From NCBI GenBank assembly GCA_964017145.1, contig OZ024845.1, positions 124,001-188,000 of the forward strand: 64,000 nucleotides of DNA, written 5' to 3'. Below, one piece after another: positions 17,608 to 29,576 of this stretch. The notes below the pieces were generated by a model that worked only from the letters and a program-made list of their open reading frames with translations, made no database searches and was not told where the DNA came from. Position numbers and translations under genes: made by a program. The DNA is from Agrocybe praecox (taxonomy: Eukaryota; Basidiomycota; Agaricomycetes; Agaricales; Agrocybaceae). The stretch's first letter is position 1. Every line of letters starts with the position of its first letter.

Positions 17608-20600
17608 GTGCACGTAAAATACAAACTCATGCTTACAGCCAAACAGTTTGCTGAACGAAAGAGGAAGCGGAACACGGAGGAAAGTCTTACCTCGGAGCGC
17701 AAAAACAAGAACTCGGTGCCTCCGGGATCTCAGCTGGCTCACGTTACCTCAGGCAGTGCACTGGGGGTTAAGACCGCCACGATTTCTATAAGCAACAGCA
17801 ATGCTACCTCAAAGTCAAGCTACAGCCGAGAGAGTCCCCAAACGACGCCCGAAGTTCCCAAGTCCGACCAATCAAGTGGACATTCTAAGGTAAATTCCTG
17901 ACTACTTATCCTAATTGTACTGACTAAATATTGTGAATAGCTTGAGGAAGTACTTCAAGAATTCAAAGCCAAGAAATCTGTTCTCCTCAACTACCTCTTC
18001 AAACGTGAATACCACCCACTTCTCAGGTCACCTTGTGCGTGCGCGCGAAGAAAATGTCTTGTGTGTTGCGATGATTGTCTGGGGTACGAGGCAGTGTGCA
18101 TGCATTGCTTCATCGATGACCATATGACACGTCCTTGCCACTGGGCAAAGGTCTGGCAAGAGACAGAAGGCTATTTTGCACGACAAGATATATGTGCCCT
18201 TCTACCTGATTCTCAGTACGCTATCGCTCTCAGTCACGGCGGCAAACGATGCCCAACTCCTGTAGGCTATGAGGAGAAGTATATCAACTTCAAGGTAATT
18301 GATTACAATGGAGTTCACGAGACGCGTCTTCATTTTTGCGTGTGTCACGGAGATCCTGATCGTGTACAACAATTAATCGAATTTGGATTGTTTCCTGCGA
18401 CTCTCACCGAGCCGAAGACAGCATTCACCCTGACGGTTCTTCAACAGTTTCACATCCACCACCTCGAGTCCAAGGAGTCAGCCTATGACTACATTGGGAG
18501 CCTACGACGATTAACAGACAATATGTTTGCCTCGGAGGTGAAGGTATGTTGTATATTCAATAAACATATTATAATCGAGCTGATTCTCCCCTTGTTCAGG
18601 ATCCATACCCACAGTTTCTCACCGTCATGAAATTCTGGCGAGTTCTGACGGCAACCAGACGGCTTGGCCAAGCACACGGCATTGACTGATTTGGAGGTAC
18701 GCATTATTATTAGCTAATTAACTATCGCCTACTAATGGGAGGATGCATAGAAATGTGAAGATGCTGACTGTCCGCTGAGGGCTGTTCAAAATCGCTCTCA
18801 GACACCCGAGCATCTCGCCATCTCGGGGCAGATCGTAATCGCATGCGCACACGTAAATATATGTGCTTGTGCTGACACGCAAAAGGGTGAACGGTACATT
18901 GATTTGACTGCTCATTGTGTATATATATCTTACCTGCATTCATTAGATTTTGTAACACAGATTTTGCTTTGGCCATTGCTCTTCGGCAGGTGAAGGACCA
19001 AACCTCCTGCGAAGACCAGTACCTTACCGCAAAGGATTTTTTATTCTCATACGATATCAACTGCGCGTACTTAGTCAACCTGGTCGAACGTTTTAGGGCT
19101 CGCTTTCCCGATCTTGTTTCGATTGTTGAGCGCTTTCGCTTCCTCATACCTCTCGTGCACGTTCATAATCATAAAGAGAACTGCACATATCGCTTTTCGT
19201 CTGCGTACTGCGAAGGAGCGGGTCATTTCTACGGAGAGACAGCGGAGCACCCATGGGTAGAACTGAACCAACTCGCACCTCAAACTAGGCAGATGTCGGA
19301 GGCTCATCGAGAAGATGCAATTATTGATCATCACGGTGACTGGAACTTCAAAAAAATGGTGAATATGGGTACGTCTCCCTTATCACATACCTCATACACA
19401 ATCTGATAGGCCCACATTTAGCGCCATCGCTTCATATGTCGCTAAAATATGCCCAGGAGCAGTTTCGCCACAAACGAGAGAATCACCTATCGTTATCGGT
19501 ACTCTACTATGACCGGCTGCCTGACTGGCAAAGAAAAGATCGTCTTGCTCGAAGGGTGAACAGGGAGAAGCAGGTTGAATGCGTGTATCGCGTTGGGGGA
19601 GGAAAAGGTGCGTTGCTTTGGAAGGTTCAGATATATTGGCAATGTTATGGTCGCTAATTTTACATTATCCTTCACCAGTGCCGTCCCAAGCAAAAATATA
19701 CGAAGACCTCATGAGCCAGTTTAAATCATCGCACCAGTCGCATGATTCAACTCACCTACTTCAAAAAGGGGCGAGTTTCCTTAACGAAGGACTGGATCTT
19801 GAATACCGACAGTAAGCCGTGTTATTATTACAATCTTTATGTTCGCGCTCACACATCTGTATCAGGATCAAGCTGGCCTTCAAAGCTGCTAATGACTTAA
19901 ACGTGACACCAACGGAGCTGGCGAAGCGCCGACAGAAGTTGACAAGTAGCTTGAATACGTGGAAAGAAGTACGCGACGATGTCCTTGGCCAGATTGTCAA
20001 CATGCTAGCGTCCAATATACCGAAGTCCAGTATCGACGAACCTGAGACATGGCAGCTCATGCTACCGTCCTCCTGGGATCAACAGTTGTTGTCCGAATAC
20101 AATTTTACTTGGCTCGCCAATGCGGAAGTCAAATTAAGGAAGGGGGCCCTGTTCGACAACATTTGTCTGGTCCAATCAACAGTGAAGGCCCTTTCTGTTC
20201 TAAGAACCGACAAGAACCGGAACACACGCTCAACATCAGCACGGACACGAGCGACCACACGGATCAACGAATGTGAGCAAAAGCTTCGCATTCAAATCCT
20301 GTCATACAATAGATCTCGTAACGCTTTGGTATCGCTTGCAGGTGCTGAATATTCTCAGGCCTTTCCTGCCATGACTGAGGAAGATACATACCGATCCCCT
20401 TCTGCTCATACGCGATGTGTGGTTGGTGCTTCAAGATTGTCTGGTGGTCGACCTTGGAACAACGGCGTAAACGCCGGTGCACCTGTCCACACTGTAGCCT
20501 TCGTGTCTGATGATAGTTTTAATGGAGAGGCGTTGGTCAGGACAGGAGGAAATAAAGTGAAGACTCGTATGCTCTATCCTTCACTCAAGTTATGCTGCAT

Positions 20601-21260
20601 ATGCTAATATAGCGTGTTATGGTCAGGGGCGGATAAGAAGGCTTTCAAAGATAAAGGCGGGGCAAATCGTGGGCTGGGAGTACGGACTGCAGTGATCAGC
20701 GATGATGTACGCAAGGAAACGCCAAGGCCGAGACCTGATGGTTGGATATGGTGTTTGGCTACCATGCAGCATGAACTATCTGCAGACGAAATAGGGAGAT
20801 GGTCTGACGAGAGTGAGTAATTGGGTTTTCATATCTGTCTCACAGACATATCAATGTTTCTTCTGCAGGTGATTCTGTAACGTGGTTTCGCTCAGAGGCC
20901 GAAATGCAACATTGGCAAGAGGAGGTGGAAATTCGTCAGGCTGATTTCATGCGTTGTATTCGAGCATATGGCTCATTATTGGCGAAATGGATGCAGCTGG
21001 CGAAAATGAATGAAAATTCTCCCGGTCGGGTAGCTTATGCAAGGAAGACCTCTGCTCGGTACACCATCCTTCAAGAACGAGCGAAAGCACTCTTGTCCAG
21101 TGCTGGATACAAGGAGCGACTCAAAAAATGTGAGGACCCTTCTGTCCTCCTGGCGGATTTAATCCGTCAGGATCGTGAAGCGGAGACCCTCTCGTTCGCT
21201 AGGGATTTAGAAGAACAAGTACAGCGTGGTGAAGACGATGTTTCAACAGTGTTTGACTAG
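17608..21260 (+). pseudogene. KDZ (Kyakuja-Dileera-Zisupton) transposase with CxC2-type Cys cluster, probably degenerate
   Basis: Coding blocks separated by short introns span the region. After a basic, Ser-rich start, the exon from 17940 holds the Cys/His cluster CACARRKCLVCC..C..CMHC..HMTRPCHWAKVWQ, then LSHGGKRCPTP, FCVCH and FGLFPATLTEPKTAF, all typical of the CxC2 module attached to KDZ transposases. The exon from about 18960 has FSYDINCAYLVNL, HVHNHKENC, GHFYGETAEHPW and MSEAHREDAI, the RNase-H-like KDZ core with acidic catalytic candidates. The exon from 20873 gives the C-terminal WFRSEAEMQHWQEEVE signature. A TGA at 18687-18689 falls in frame just before a donor site, and the segment between 18690 and 18900 lacks the usual CPxCP..DGNF region. 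The copy is therefore probably inactive. KDZ elements are known to be abundant in agaricomycetes. Confidence 0.8.
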
Positions 21261-22559
21261 AGGTACGGTGGAAATTGGTTGGCTTGACTGCGCGGTTTAA
21301 TTAGTGGTGGCAGTTTAATCAAGGTAACGTGTTTGACACTGTTTGTCTTGCATGTTCGTTTGAACTAATTAAACATGTAGATTATACTTCAACGGGTTTG
21401 ACACGGTTTAAATGGGAGATTTGTTTGAACCGATTAAACATGGTTGAAGCTCTTTCGTGCGTTCAACATTCTTAAACAACACGTGTAGATTAAACGGGGA
21501 CGATGTGATCTATTATTTTAGCATTTAATACATATATCATATCGAGGTACACTATGTAGTATGTCTACATGGTCAATATAAACATTTTTGCTGGTCTTTT
21601 CAACAGCAGTCGTTTGATCGCGGGATTTGTTTAAACTATGGTTTAATCAAAAATCGCTGTTCGAACACAGGCCTTTTAGAAAGGCTCAGGTTTAAACAAA
21701 AGAGAGGGGGTTACGGACTGAAGGTCAATCAAGTGGGTGATTGGTTGACTCTTAATATCCAGATACAAGGTGTTCAGGGCCTTTTTCAATAACTTGTTGG
21801 TCTAGCGTCGCTAAGCCGACTTTCAAGTGATTGACAGTTCGCTAAGATGCGTAAGGCGCCCAAGTAGGTATGTAGTTTTCCTGATGCTTACTTGTTCGCC
21901 TAGAGCTTAGTCCCTGCAGTCTCTGACTGTTATATAAAGGCAGTCATGTATTCTTGTACTGCGAATCAACACCTTTCTGCGGACTCATTCCTTCTGACAA
22001 AATGAATTTATTTATTTATTTACACCAAATCATTTTTGAGGAGACGTCACAGTCTTGTAGTCCGAGATGGTCACTACTTTGAACAGGTGCTCGCGTTTTA
22101 CATCCATTCAAGCATATACTCAAGTAAAAACAACGATCATGGATGGGAGGAACGAGAGCCATAACACGTAGAAAATGAGCGCAAAGATTGTGATGGTTCA
22201 TCACAGCCAAAAATAAATCGTACACTGCTTCACAGAGAACATGTCCTCAAAGGCACAGCATTTCGTTCAATCATTAATATGCCGAGATGAAATCAAATTA
22301 GAAGAGCAGCTTTATTGAACGTACACTGCACCTCTGCGTGGTGCCCAGGAAGGGATACCCTGGCCAAACAATTCTTCGTTTGAGCCAAAGAATTCACTGG
22401 TTGTTTCCAACACGTGATGGAGCAGTCCAGAGTGCAGCTGGATGGCGTAGCTGGGCTCGGAAACGCGTCGAGCAGCCTGGAACAATGGCAGTTGCAGCCA
22501 AAGCAAGCATGGATTGGGTTATGTACACATCGTGGTCGCATATCTGTACATGATCTAAT
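21261..22559. other. Intergenic with GTTTAA-rich repeats
   Basis: Between the KDZ gene and the NLR1 region I see no credible gene. The first 450 bp are full of gtttaa/ttaaac words. A short minus-strand frame at 22016-22225 has no recognisable product. This may contain the right end of the KDZ element, but no clear terminal repeat could be matched to the left side. Confidence 0.4.
21329..21460. repeat. Two imperfect 60-bp direct repeats
   Basis: gtttgacactgttt....ttcgtttgaactaattaaacatg (about 21331-21377) recurs as gtttgacacggttt....ttgtttgaaccgattaaacatg (about 21397-21443). Each unit contains a gtttgaac..attaaac palindrome. Confidence 0.6.
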
Positions 22560-22740
22560 CTAATTGGACTGGTCCAGGTTGCACTGCCACAGTGGAACAG
22601 TAAACAGCGAGTCGGCTGTGGATACAGTGTCATGCGTAGATGGCATGGATACCTGGCTGTCAGAGAACGAGATAAATGGGTGGTAGGCATGACGCATCCA
22701 CAGCCCGGTGTCAATGAACGGGATAAATAGATTGTATGAT
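22560..22740 (+). repeat. Duplicated NLR upstream region
   Basis: About 150 bp (cagtggaacag..cgagt.ggctgtg.atacagtg.catgcgtagatggcatggatacc..gataaatagattgtatga) are shared, at roughly 90 percent, with 46090-46240 upstream of NLR2. This shows that NLR1 and NLR2 were duplicated together with their promoter side. In NLR1 the first coding exon that should follow is missing. Confidence 0.85.
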
Positions 22741-22766
22741 ATGTCTACTGATACATCACTTTACAG

Positions 22767-24981
22767 ATCCGTTCGACATATTGCAGGAGAACGTCGCTCA
22801 CAAAGCGTTTCACAACTCTGGCGCTCGATTCAACCCTCCAAAATGTCATCCAAATACACGACTGGCTGTCCTACAGAAAATCATGGATTGGATGTACCGC
22901 AAAGACTGGGAATCTTGGTATCGCTATATCATGTGGCTTACTGGAGCCGCAGGCGCGGGGAAGTCTGCCATCACACAAAGCATCATCGAGCTCTGCCTTG
23001 CCCAAGGTCTCATAATAGCCAGCTTTTTCTTCTTTCGATCCGATCCAAGCAGGAATCATTGCAAATCCCTCATCGCCACACTTGCATACCAAATTTTCTT
23101 TTCCGTTCCAACTACCCAGAAATATATCATGTTCGCCATTTATAACGATCCCCTCATCTTCACGCGAAGCTTGAGTCATCAATTTGACACGCTTGTCATT
23201 CAGCCCCTCCGCAGATTTTACGCACCACTGGATACCCTCGAGGAAAAATATCGTCGGCTGATTGTTATTGATGGACTGGACGAGTGCCTCGATAGGGACA
23301 CCCAGAAAGAGATACTTACTATGCTGCGTGATGCAATCTGCAAATACGAGCTTCCTATCATATTCTTAGTTGCCAGTCGTCCGGAACACGATATCACCTC
23401 CGTCTTCAACTCAAAGCCTATGGATGGGGTATTCTTTCGACTTTATCTAGACGAAAGGTTCTCCCCCGACGACGACATTCGCAGATTTCTCAGAGACGGC
23501 TTCGAAGAGATTAATGTCATGAATTCCTTCCGACTTATCTAATCTTATCTTGTTCTATTTTTATTCCTTCTTTTATTTCTTCCTAGTTCCGTATTATTTC
23601 AAAATCATTATCATTTAGTTTCATATTAGCTATCCTCCTATTGTAAATCCTATATAAGTAGCTAGTTTTTCCCTTTCGTTGACTCTCTTTATGAGATCAA
23701 CGCAGTGTAATGGATCTCATTTGACTTGTCGCTTGGTCATCACTTCCGTTTTGGGATCGCATCATTACAATTAAGACCACTCATCCATTAAAGGCCTACA
23801 TCCCCGCCTCTTGGCCATCCCACGAAACTCTAGAAGAAATAGTCAGAAAATTGTCGGTACAATTCATTTATGCAGCTACGGTATTTCGCTATTGCGAATC
23901 CACTAGGCATCGACCCGATCATCGCCTTGATGTGGTGAATAATCTACGAGCAGCACAAGGTGACTTGCCATTTACGCAAAGAGTATTCACAGAAATTGTT
24001 GAATGTCTCAAAATAATTTGTCCCAGATCCCCAGAGATTTGAGTTTTGCGACTTCGAGGATTTCATTACAAAGGAATTTTCGCTATGCCAGAGCTCAAAT
24101 TCGCTAATCAATATCGCCGAGGAGTTTTTATTTGCTGACCTTATATTGGATGAAATGGAAACCCAGAAGAAAGAAAATGTTAAGTATTATCCTATGTACG
24201 TCCGGAAATTTGTATTTTGGGACTGGCTTCCATTTTGCGCATGCATGGTAAGGAAGAAATTTTCATTTGATGTTAATATGCTTAATATTCCGCGCAGGCC
24301 CCTTTGGATAAGCGCTGGGCCGTTATAGAGAAACAACATCAAGAATATCTGGAACAGGGATTTTTGAATGAGCTGCCATACTATTACAAGGACGACAAGG
24401 CGATCATGTTTTTATGCGTCGCATGTCACCTGGGGAGTGACATATGTGTACCAATCTTTTCTGAAGGTTCTGTTGCCTACATCAGGAACACCCGTATCTA
24501 TGATGGGCTCTTGCTCCTTGATTCCTTCACGCCCGAAAATGGAAGAGCTCATTATTTCCGGAATTTTTTGCGTTTTCTAAAGCACCCAGACCAATCACAC
24601 ACCTACCCTATAGGTCCTTCAGCCCATGCAAGGGCAGTCTTATTTTGTTTTTACATGCTTGAATTTGAAGACTCTCCGACTATGGGTTCGGGTGACGAAG
24701 ATGAACTGTTGAATATACTTACCATTCACAATGGACAATGGACAATACACTCCACCGAGTTAGCCGACGTGACCAGGGACGAGTTTCTGTTTCTTGGTTA
24801 CATGATCTTCTTCCTTCCTCTGGCTGGATTTTCTGAATCACTCATTGAATACTGCGAAGAGGAGGGTTCTCTGGCCGAGCACATTACGACGGGATTCCCA
24901 TACCGCAGCGCCCTCGTACGCAAAGAGATGAAGAATTACCTGGAGAGAGTTGGAGGCAGTGCGCCAGGAAGTCCGCAGTGA
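22767..24981 (+). pseudogene. NLR1: NACHT NLR-like pseudogene with solo LTR and deletions
   Basis: Orthologous parts of the intact array members are recognisable. The NACHT exon starts after an acceptor at 22766 with DPFDILQENVAHKAFHNS, then Walker A GAAGAGKS and Walker B VIDGLDEC. It is broken at 23514 by a 255-bp solo LTR and resumes at 23775. At about 23979 a deletion joins ..FTQ to the inside of intron 2, removing about 125 codons and the donor site. Exon 3 (from about 24032) and exon 4 (to the stop at 24979-24981, ..APGSPQ) remain open. The 112-nt first exon found in NLR2-4 is absent. The NACHT half resembles NLR2 more than NLR3/4. It is not expected to make a functional ATPase, although the first 250 residues could still be translated. 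Confidence 0.88.
23515..23769 (+). mobile_element. Solo LTR (255 bp) inserted in NLR1
   Basis: Begins TGTCATGA and ends TCATTACA, an imperfect inverted pair with TG..CA termini. It is flanked on both sides by the 5-bp duplication ATTAA (23510-23514 and 23770-23774). NLR4 has ATCAA at the empty site. A ctatataagtag TATA-like box lies near 23649. The small size suggests a Ty1/copia-like family, but with no internal sequence this is inference. Confidence 0.93.
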
Positions 24982-25281
24982 CAGAACAGGGAAACAGATA
25001 TCCTTTTCCTCATGGACTCATGTAGAAGATGTTTCTATTACCGGGGAGGTCCCGCGTACAATAAAGTTTCCGCAATCAAGCAGACGCGGCTATCATATCT
25101 AGACATTAATGTAGTCGCCGGACGCTGCCTTTTGACTCCCTCAGACAAGATTTGGCTCCCATGATATAAACCTTGTATATATATAAACGTAAAATATACA
25201 GCATGCCAAGGTAATCACTTGGAAAAAAGGAAGAAATACGGTATTAAGGTGCGAGGGGAAGAGCGCTGGCGTGCGTAGTGT
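24982..25281. other. NLR1 3' flank
   Basis: Shares the downstream block of the other NLR genes (..gccggacgctgc..ttgactccctcagacaagattt.gctcc.atgat..), followed by atgccaagg.attcacttg, also found after NLR3 and NLR4. No gene is seen; it is the duplicated 3' flank. Confidence 0.6.
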
Positions 25282-25745
25282 TCACCCTCCTGGTGGTGAT
25301 GATAGTGACCAATTTCCTCCAGGCTCAAACACCCAAGGCTGAAACTCTCCAACACTTCCTGCTATTTCTTCCGTGTTCGCGCCTATCCAAATACAAAAAT
25401 CGAATAAAAGAGAACGTACCAGCAATATAAGATCTAGAAATTACATTAAACCATGCGAACGGTACGTTGGGAATTCCTCGCGGCATGGTTGACGCTGGAG
25501 AAGCTGGTGGGAGACCGGATACCCTGGATGAAGTTGAAATGTAAGCAATGCTCCTGACTTAAGGAAGAATGGAGTTGCAAAGAAGGAAAAAAAAAGGAGA
25601 GGACATGGAACGAAAAAATAAAGATACCAACTCACATTACAGTACTAGGCGGTAACCGGTCATCGACATCGACGGCCCAGAAGTGTTCGTGAACGTAAAG
25701 AGATAGGCACAAACTGTTACCAGATAAAACATAGACGTCTAGACA
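25282..25745 (-). CDS. Small unknown leftward gene; best-preserved copy of the NLR partner sequence
   Basis: Three exons can be joined with consistent phases. Exon a (to 25636) reads ..YVHEHFWAVDVDDRLPP. An 82-nt intron (25635-25554, GTGAGT..TCAG) precedes exon b (25553-25420, ..MPRGIPNVPFAWFNV..). A 37-nt intron (25419-25383) precedes exon c (25382-25282), which ends VFEPGGNWSLSSPPGG before TGA. The frame closes at about 25746 upstream, so the start exon is not certain. Homologous but eroded sequence occurs at 44.3-45.9, 49.4-52.2 and 56.3-59.1 kb, each time just left of an NLR gene. The protein family is not recognised. Confidence 0.45.
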
Positions 25746-26826
25746 TCAGACCTCAACGAGTACATAGCCAGAGTAATAAGAGATAATTGAATGTCGACGG
25801 GAAGAAGTGAAAGTGGCCCGACGACCGTAAACCAGAAAGCAAATCCCTTAACAACCAAATATAGATCAATTGGTAATTTGCCGGAGCCGAGATCGTGCCG
25901 CTCTCTATCAGAGCCATATCCGAGTTGTCGCAGCTTGAATATATGGCTCCTGCTCAACCGTTCCCTTCGTCAACAAGACCGGTTCATGTTTTTTTTCTAT
26001 GCACCGTAGAACATTGTGGTTCTTTGTCTTTTTTTGGCCGTATGCCTGGTGAGCTCCCCACAATACTACTGTTGAGTCAATTGCAGGAGTGTGAAATGTT
26101 AAAAGCTATACGAACCTTAACGTTTAACCCAGATCCAGTTCAGCCACATCATTCAGAAACAAATATTCTTATTCATACAGTTCGCATACACAATAAGTAA
26201 CAGACATCAATAGGACTCAGAAAATCAAGAGGAAAACATGATTGATACGACAATTTAGGACCGTGTGGCGATGCTCGGCACTTAAATCGGCATGATGCAA
26301 CTCATACAAACAACGCGTCAACAACGCGTCAGAAAGTCAGGCAGTTTTCGTGTTTAAACGAAACGATTCTCTACGAATATTCGTCGTATTTAGCGCTTAC
26401 CGTAAACATTTAGATCATAAATTCGGCATACACAAACAAAATTAGGACGTTCGACCTCCAAGCTTTCAAGCTTTCAAGCTGTAGCCAGTACTATGTACTA
26501 CTGTCCCGACCTAAACTCAACAGCCTGCGATTTGTACAAAGCATCCACGAAAGACTTAGAAGCAATACATGAGATGCTGATGCAGATAGAGGTCAAAATA
26601 AAATTCAAACAGCGCATGACAGGTGAACAACACGGGGAAGAAGGATAGAAACGACAACTACGACTAAGATAATAAATTACATTACTGGCAGCACTGAAGT
26701 ACGAGTCGTGGAGATGTTCGTTTTCGGTTAGTACTAACATACCGAGAAAGGAAAAAAAGAAATCAAGCAAAAGATGGAAGAAGAGAAAATAGCGGCATAG
26801 CAAAAAAATTCCCAAAACAAAACCCC
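25746..26826. other. Flank of the partner gene and AEC 3' side
   Basis: 25760-25990 is shared with 52100-52250 and 58990-59160 (the partner promoter/5' part). The rest shows only minor features: caagctttcaagctttcaag near 26460 and open minus-strand frames without recognisable domains. Confidence 0.4.
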
Positions 26827-29576
26827 CTAAAACTTGACCAACCACAACCCCAGCAGCACACACCCCATCATAACAGGCGGAGTGAGGAGACAATAGCTCC
26901 AGAATATCGTCCCGCTAATAAGCCTCTCGAACGCGTCTCCGCTGACTTGCGCCGTAATTTGCGCGAGAGTCAGTGCGGGGGGCGAGCAGAGGAGGATGAC
27001 GTTTGTCGTTATGAATACGGGGCTGCATAGGACCGGATAAGGGATAAGTAAATACAGGGAGAGAGAGAGAGAAACCACACGCACTCGTCAAAAACGACAT
27101 GCCAATCACTCTTCGTCGCCCATACCAACAAAGGCAGCAACATAAGCGGGGTGATCACCATCCGCGAAAGAACCGCCAACACGATCGTCTTCGTCTCTCC
27201 CGGTCTCCCCTTCCCCTTCTTTTCCTCCCTCCGCCTAGCCCTCTCCTCCTTCCACGCACGAAACCAATCACGGACTTTCTTCCTCAACGAGCGCTTATCC
27301 TTCTTATCCTTCCTGATCTTCACCCCCTCCCCCTCCGCACTAGGCGTATAAAAATACCCCCCAAGGACAACCAACGTCAACGGCACCGCACACTTTCCCG
27401 CCTGGTCCATCGCATCGTTCAGCGGCTGCATGTGGTGTTCCAACCCGTGCTTGAGCGGAGGGGCGCATGCGACGATTAGGGAGAGGAGGGAGGCGTACAG
27501 GGGGACAGTCATGAAGGTGTGTATTGCAAGGAGGCAGAGGCGGAGTTTTTGGAGGACGCGACGCGCGAGTGGGGTGCGGTTGTGGTTGAGGTTGGAGTGG
27601 GTCTGCTGGGGTGCGCCGTTGTGCGTGGGCAGTCCTTCTTCTTCTTCTTCATCACTAGTTTCATTGGTACTCCCACTCAGATCCACACGACTGTCATTCG
27701 GGCTATTCGGGAACGAATTATAAAACGTCGTCGTCCGCTTCCTCGGCCGCGGTCTTTCAAATAGTAACCCCCCTTTCCCGTTCATCCCACCCGTCTCTTG
27801 GACCCTCTCCGGCAAAGGCAACAATAACGCCCCATCCCCAATCGACCTCGGCGAAGACACCAACAACCCCTCATGCACATGCTGCGTATGCAAGCTTTGG
27901 CTCTGACCACGCGAACTTGGGATCTCAATGATAGGAGGGACAGCGTTGTCCCCTTCCCCGTCCCTGTCCGCGTCCCTATCGTGTGTCGTCACGAGCGTAG
28001 ATGAAGAAGGGTGCGAGACCCACTCGCGTTCATCCTCCTCTCCCCCATCAGAGTGGGGGGAATGTATGCGTTCGTGTTCGGAAGAGAGGAGGAGAGGCGT
28101 ATGTTCGTCGACGTCCGCATCGCCCGTGAGCAACTTAGTCTTCGTCTTCGTCGCTGCGTGATTAGCAGAAACTTCGGCTTCGGCTTCGGGAGCGTCATCG
28201 TCATGATGTACGGGAATCAAAACCGTATCAGCTCTAGAAAGTAGGCTGACGCCATAGCTGTAACGTACCTAAAAGGCAAGCATAAAAAGCGCGTTATCAG
28301 TACATTCAACACCTCCAAAAAAGAAAGGAAAGGATAACATTTACGCACCACCATCCCCAACGTACTATACATAGTCAAATACGTCAACGCCCTTCCCAGC
28401 ATGGCATTCTTGTTGTCCCCTCCTCCGTCTTTTCCCCCGTCTGCGCCTGACGGGTTCTGGTTGAGGACGTCCCATGCCAGATCGGGCACGGAGACGACGA
28501 GGGACTGCATGAGGGCGATCGGGAGCGTGTTGGAGTTCATGAACATGGATGCGGCTGTTATGAATGATCTGGGTGGAGGGTGGGATGGAAGAGAAAGGTA
28601 TGTATCAGCTAAAAGTCAAAGAAAGAGCCAAAGAAAGAAAGAAAGAAAACCCACCTCTGACTCCTCCTCAACCCCGCTGCCCAACCGAGCGTACGCCCCA
28701 CGAGCATAGAGGAGGATGTGACGATGATGAACCAGATAGGGATGATCCAGAGTTCTTTGAGTTTTGCTGTGTGTTGAGTATGTTATTAGTGTGATTATTA
28801 TAGGCATCGTGCATCGTGAGGATGAGGCAAAGGAGGGAGGGTGGGAGGGGGAAGGAAGGGGGGAAGGAAGGAGGAGGAAAACAAGGAAGCAAAACGCACC
28901 AGGTGTGAGATAAAACGCGACTTTGGAGAATAACAAAGCGGGCGTAAAGAGGTTCACGTTGAGTCTGTTGATTTGCTATGTGGTGTGTGGGTAAATGGAT
29001 AGATAAGTAAAGAGTAAGAGGAGAGAGTGAAGAGTAAGAGTAAGAGAGGGAGTAAAGATAGAAAGAAGCGTAAAGATAGAACAGCATAGCATGATGGAAT
29101 AAACATGGATGCCCGCGTCAATCAAAGCGAAGTCATTGCCAATAATAACCCTAGTCCGTCCATCCATAAAAATATATAAATATACAGGTGGGAACGATCG
29201 AAGAAACAGAAGAGGAGAAGGAAGACAGGAAACCGGAAAACAGACAAGGAAGAAAGGAACGAAAGGAACGAAAACGAAAAACACCAACCCACCTTCTGCG
29301 TCTTCCTATCCAACACCCCCTCTCTCGCTAAAAGATACCCCGCCGCGCAGAGAAGGAAGACTTGTGCGATGGACTAGACAAGCAAGCGAGCGCATGTATG
29401 CATAATGTTTAGTTTTCAGCGCGTGAGAATAAGACCCATATACGCACGTTAAACACAGCAAGCAATAGCTGACCGAAGGGCGTCCCGGAGGTGCTTGTCG
29501 TTGATAATAAGAGTTGCCATCCGGAGGAAGGCGAGGACGGCGATAGTGGTGTTTGGAGGGACGCGTATGCGTCCAT
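26827..29576 (-). CDS. AEC (auxin efflux carrier-like) membrane transporter, 7 exons, 665 aa
   Basis: Exons (minus): 29576-29448, 29373-29293, 28975-28900, 28766-28655, 28568-28349, 28268-27085 and 27022-26827. All have GT..AG borders and matching phases (129+81+76+112+220+1184+196 = 1998 nt). The start has a good context (caccATGG). Membrane segments near the N-terminus (PFGQLLLAVFNSIAQVFLLC, NLFTPALLFSKVAFYL, IPIWFIIVTSSSMLVG) and at the C-terminus (TTNVILLCSPPALTLAQ, GCVLLGLWLVKF) flank a long hydrophilic loop of about 200 residues rich in acid, Ser and His. This layout and motifs such as RYSYGVSLLSRAD match fungal AEC-family membrane transport proteins (PF03547; yeast Ecm3-like), usually 450-650 residues in ER or plasma membrane. 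The substrate is unknown. It is one of the few fully intact genes here. Confidence 0.85.

Noticed and set aside
27099..28244. Several plus-strand open frames opposite the AEC gene
   Set aside because: They are antisense shadows of a GC-rich coding exon, with low-complexity Arg/Pro/Ser translations and no start or splice context.
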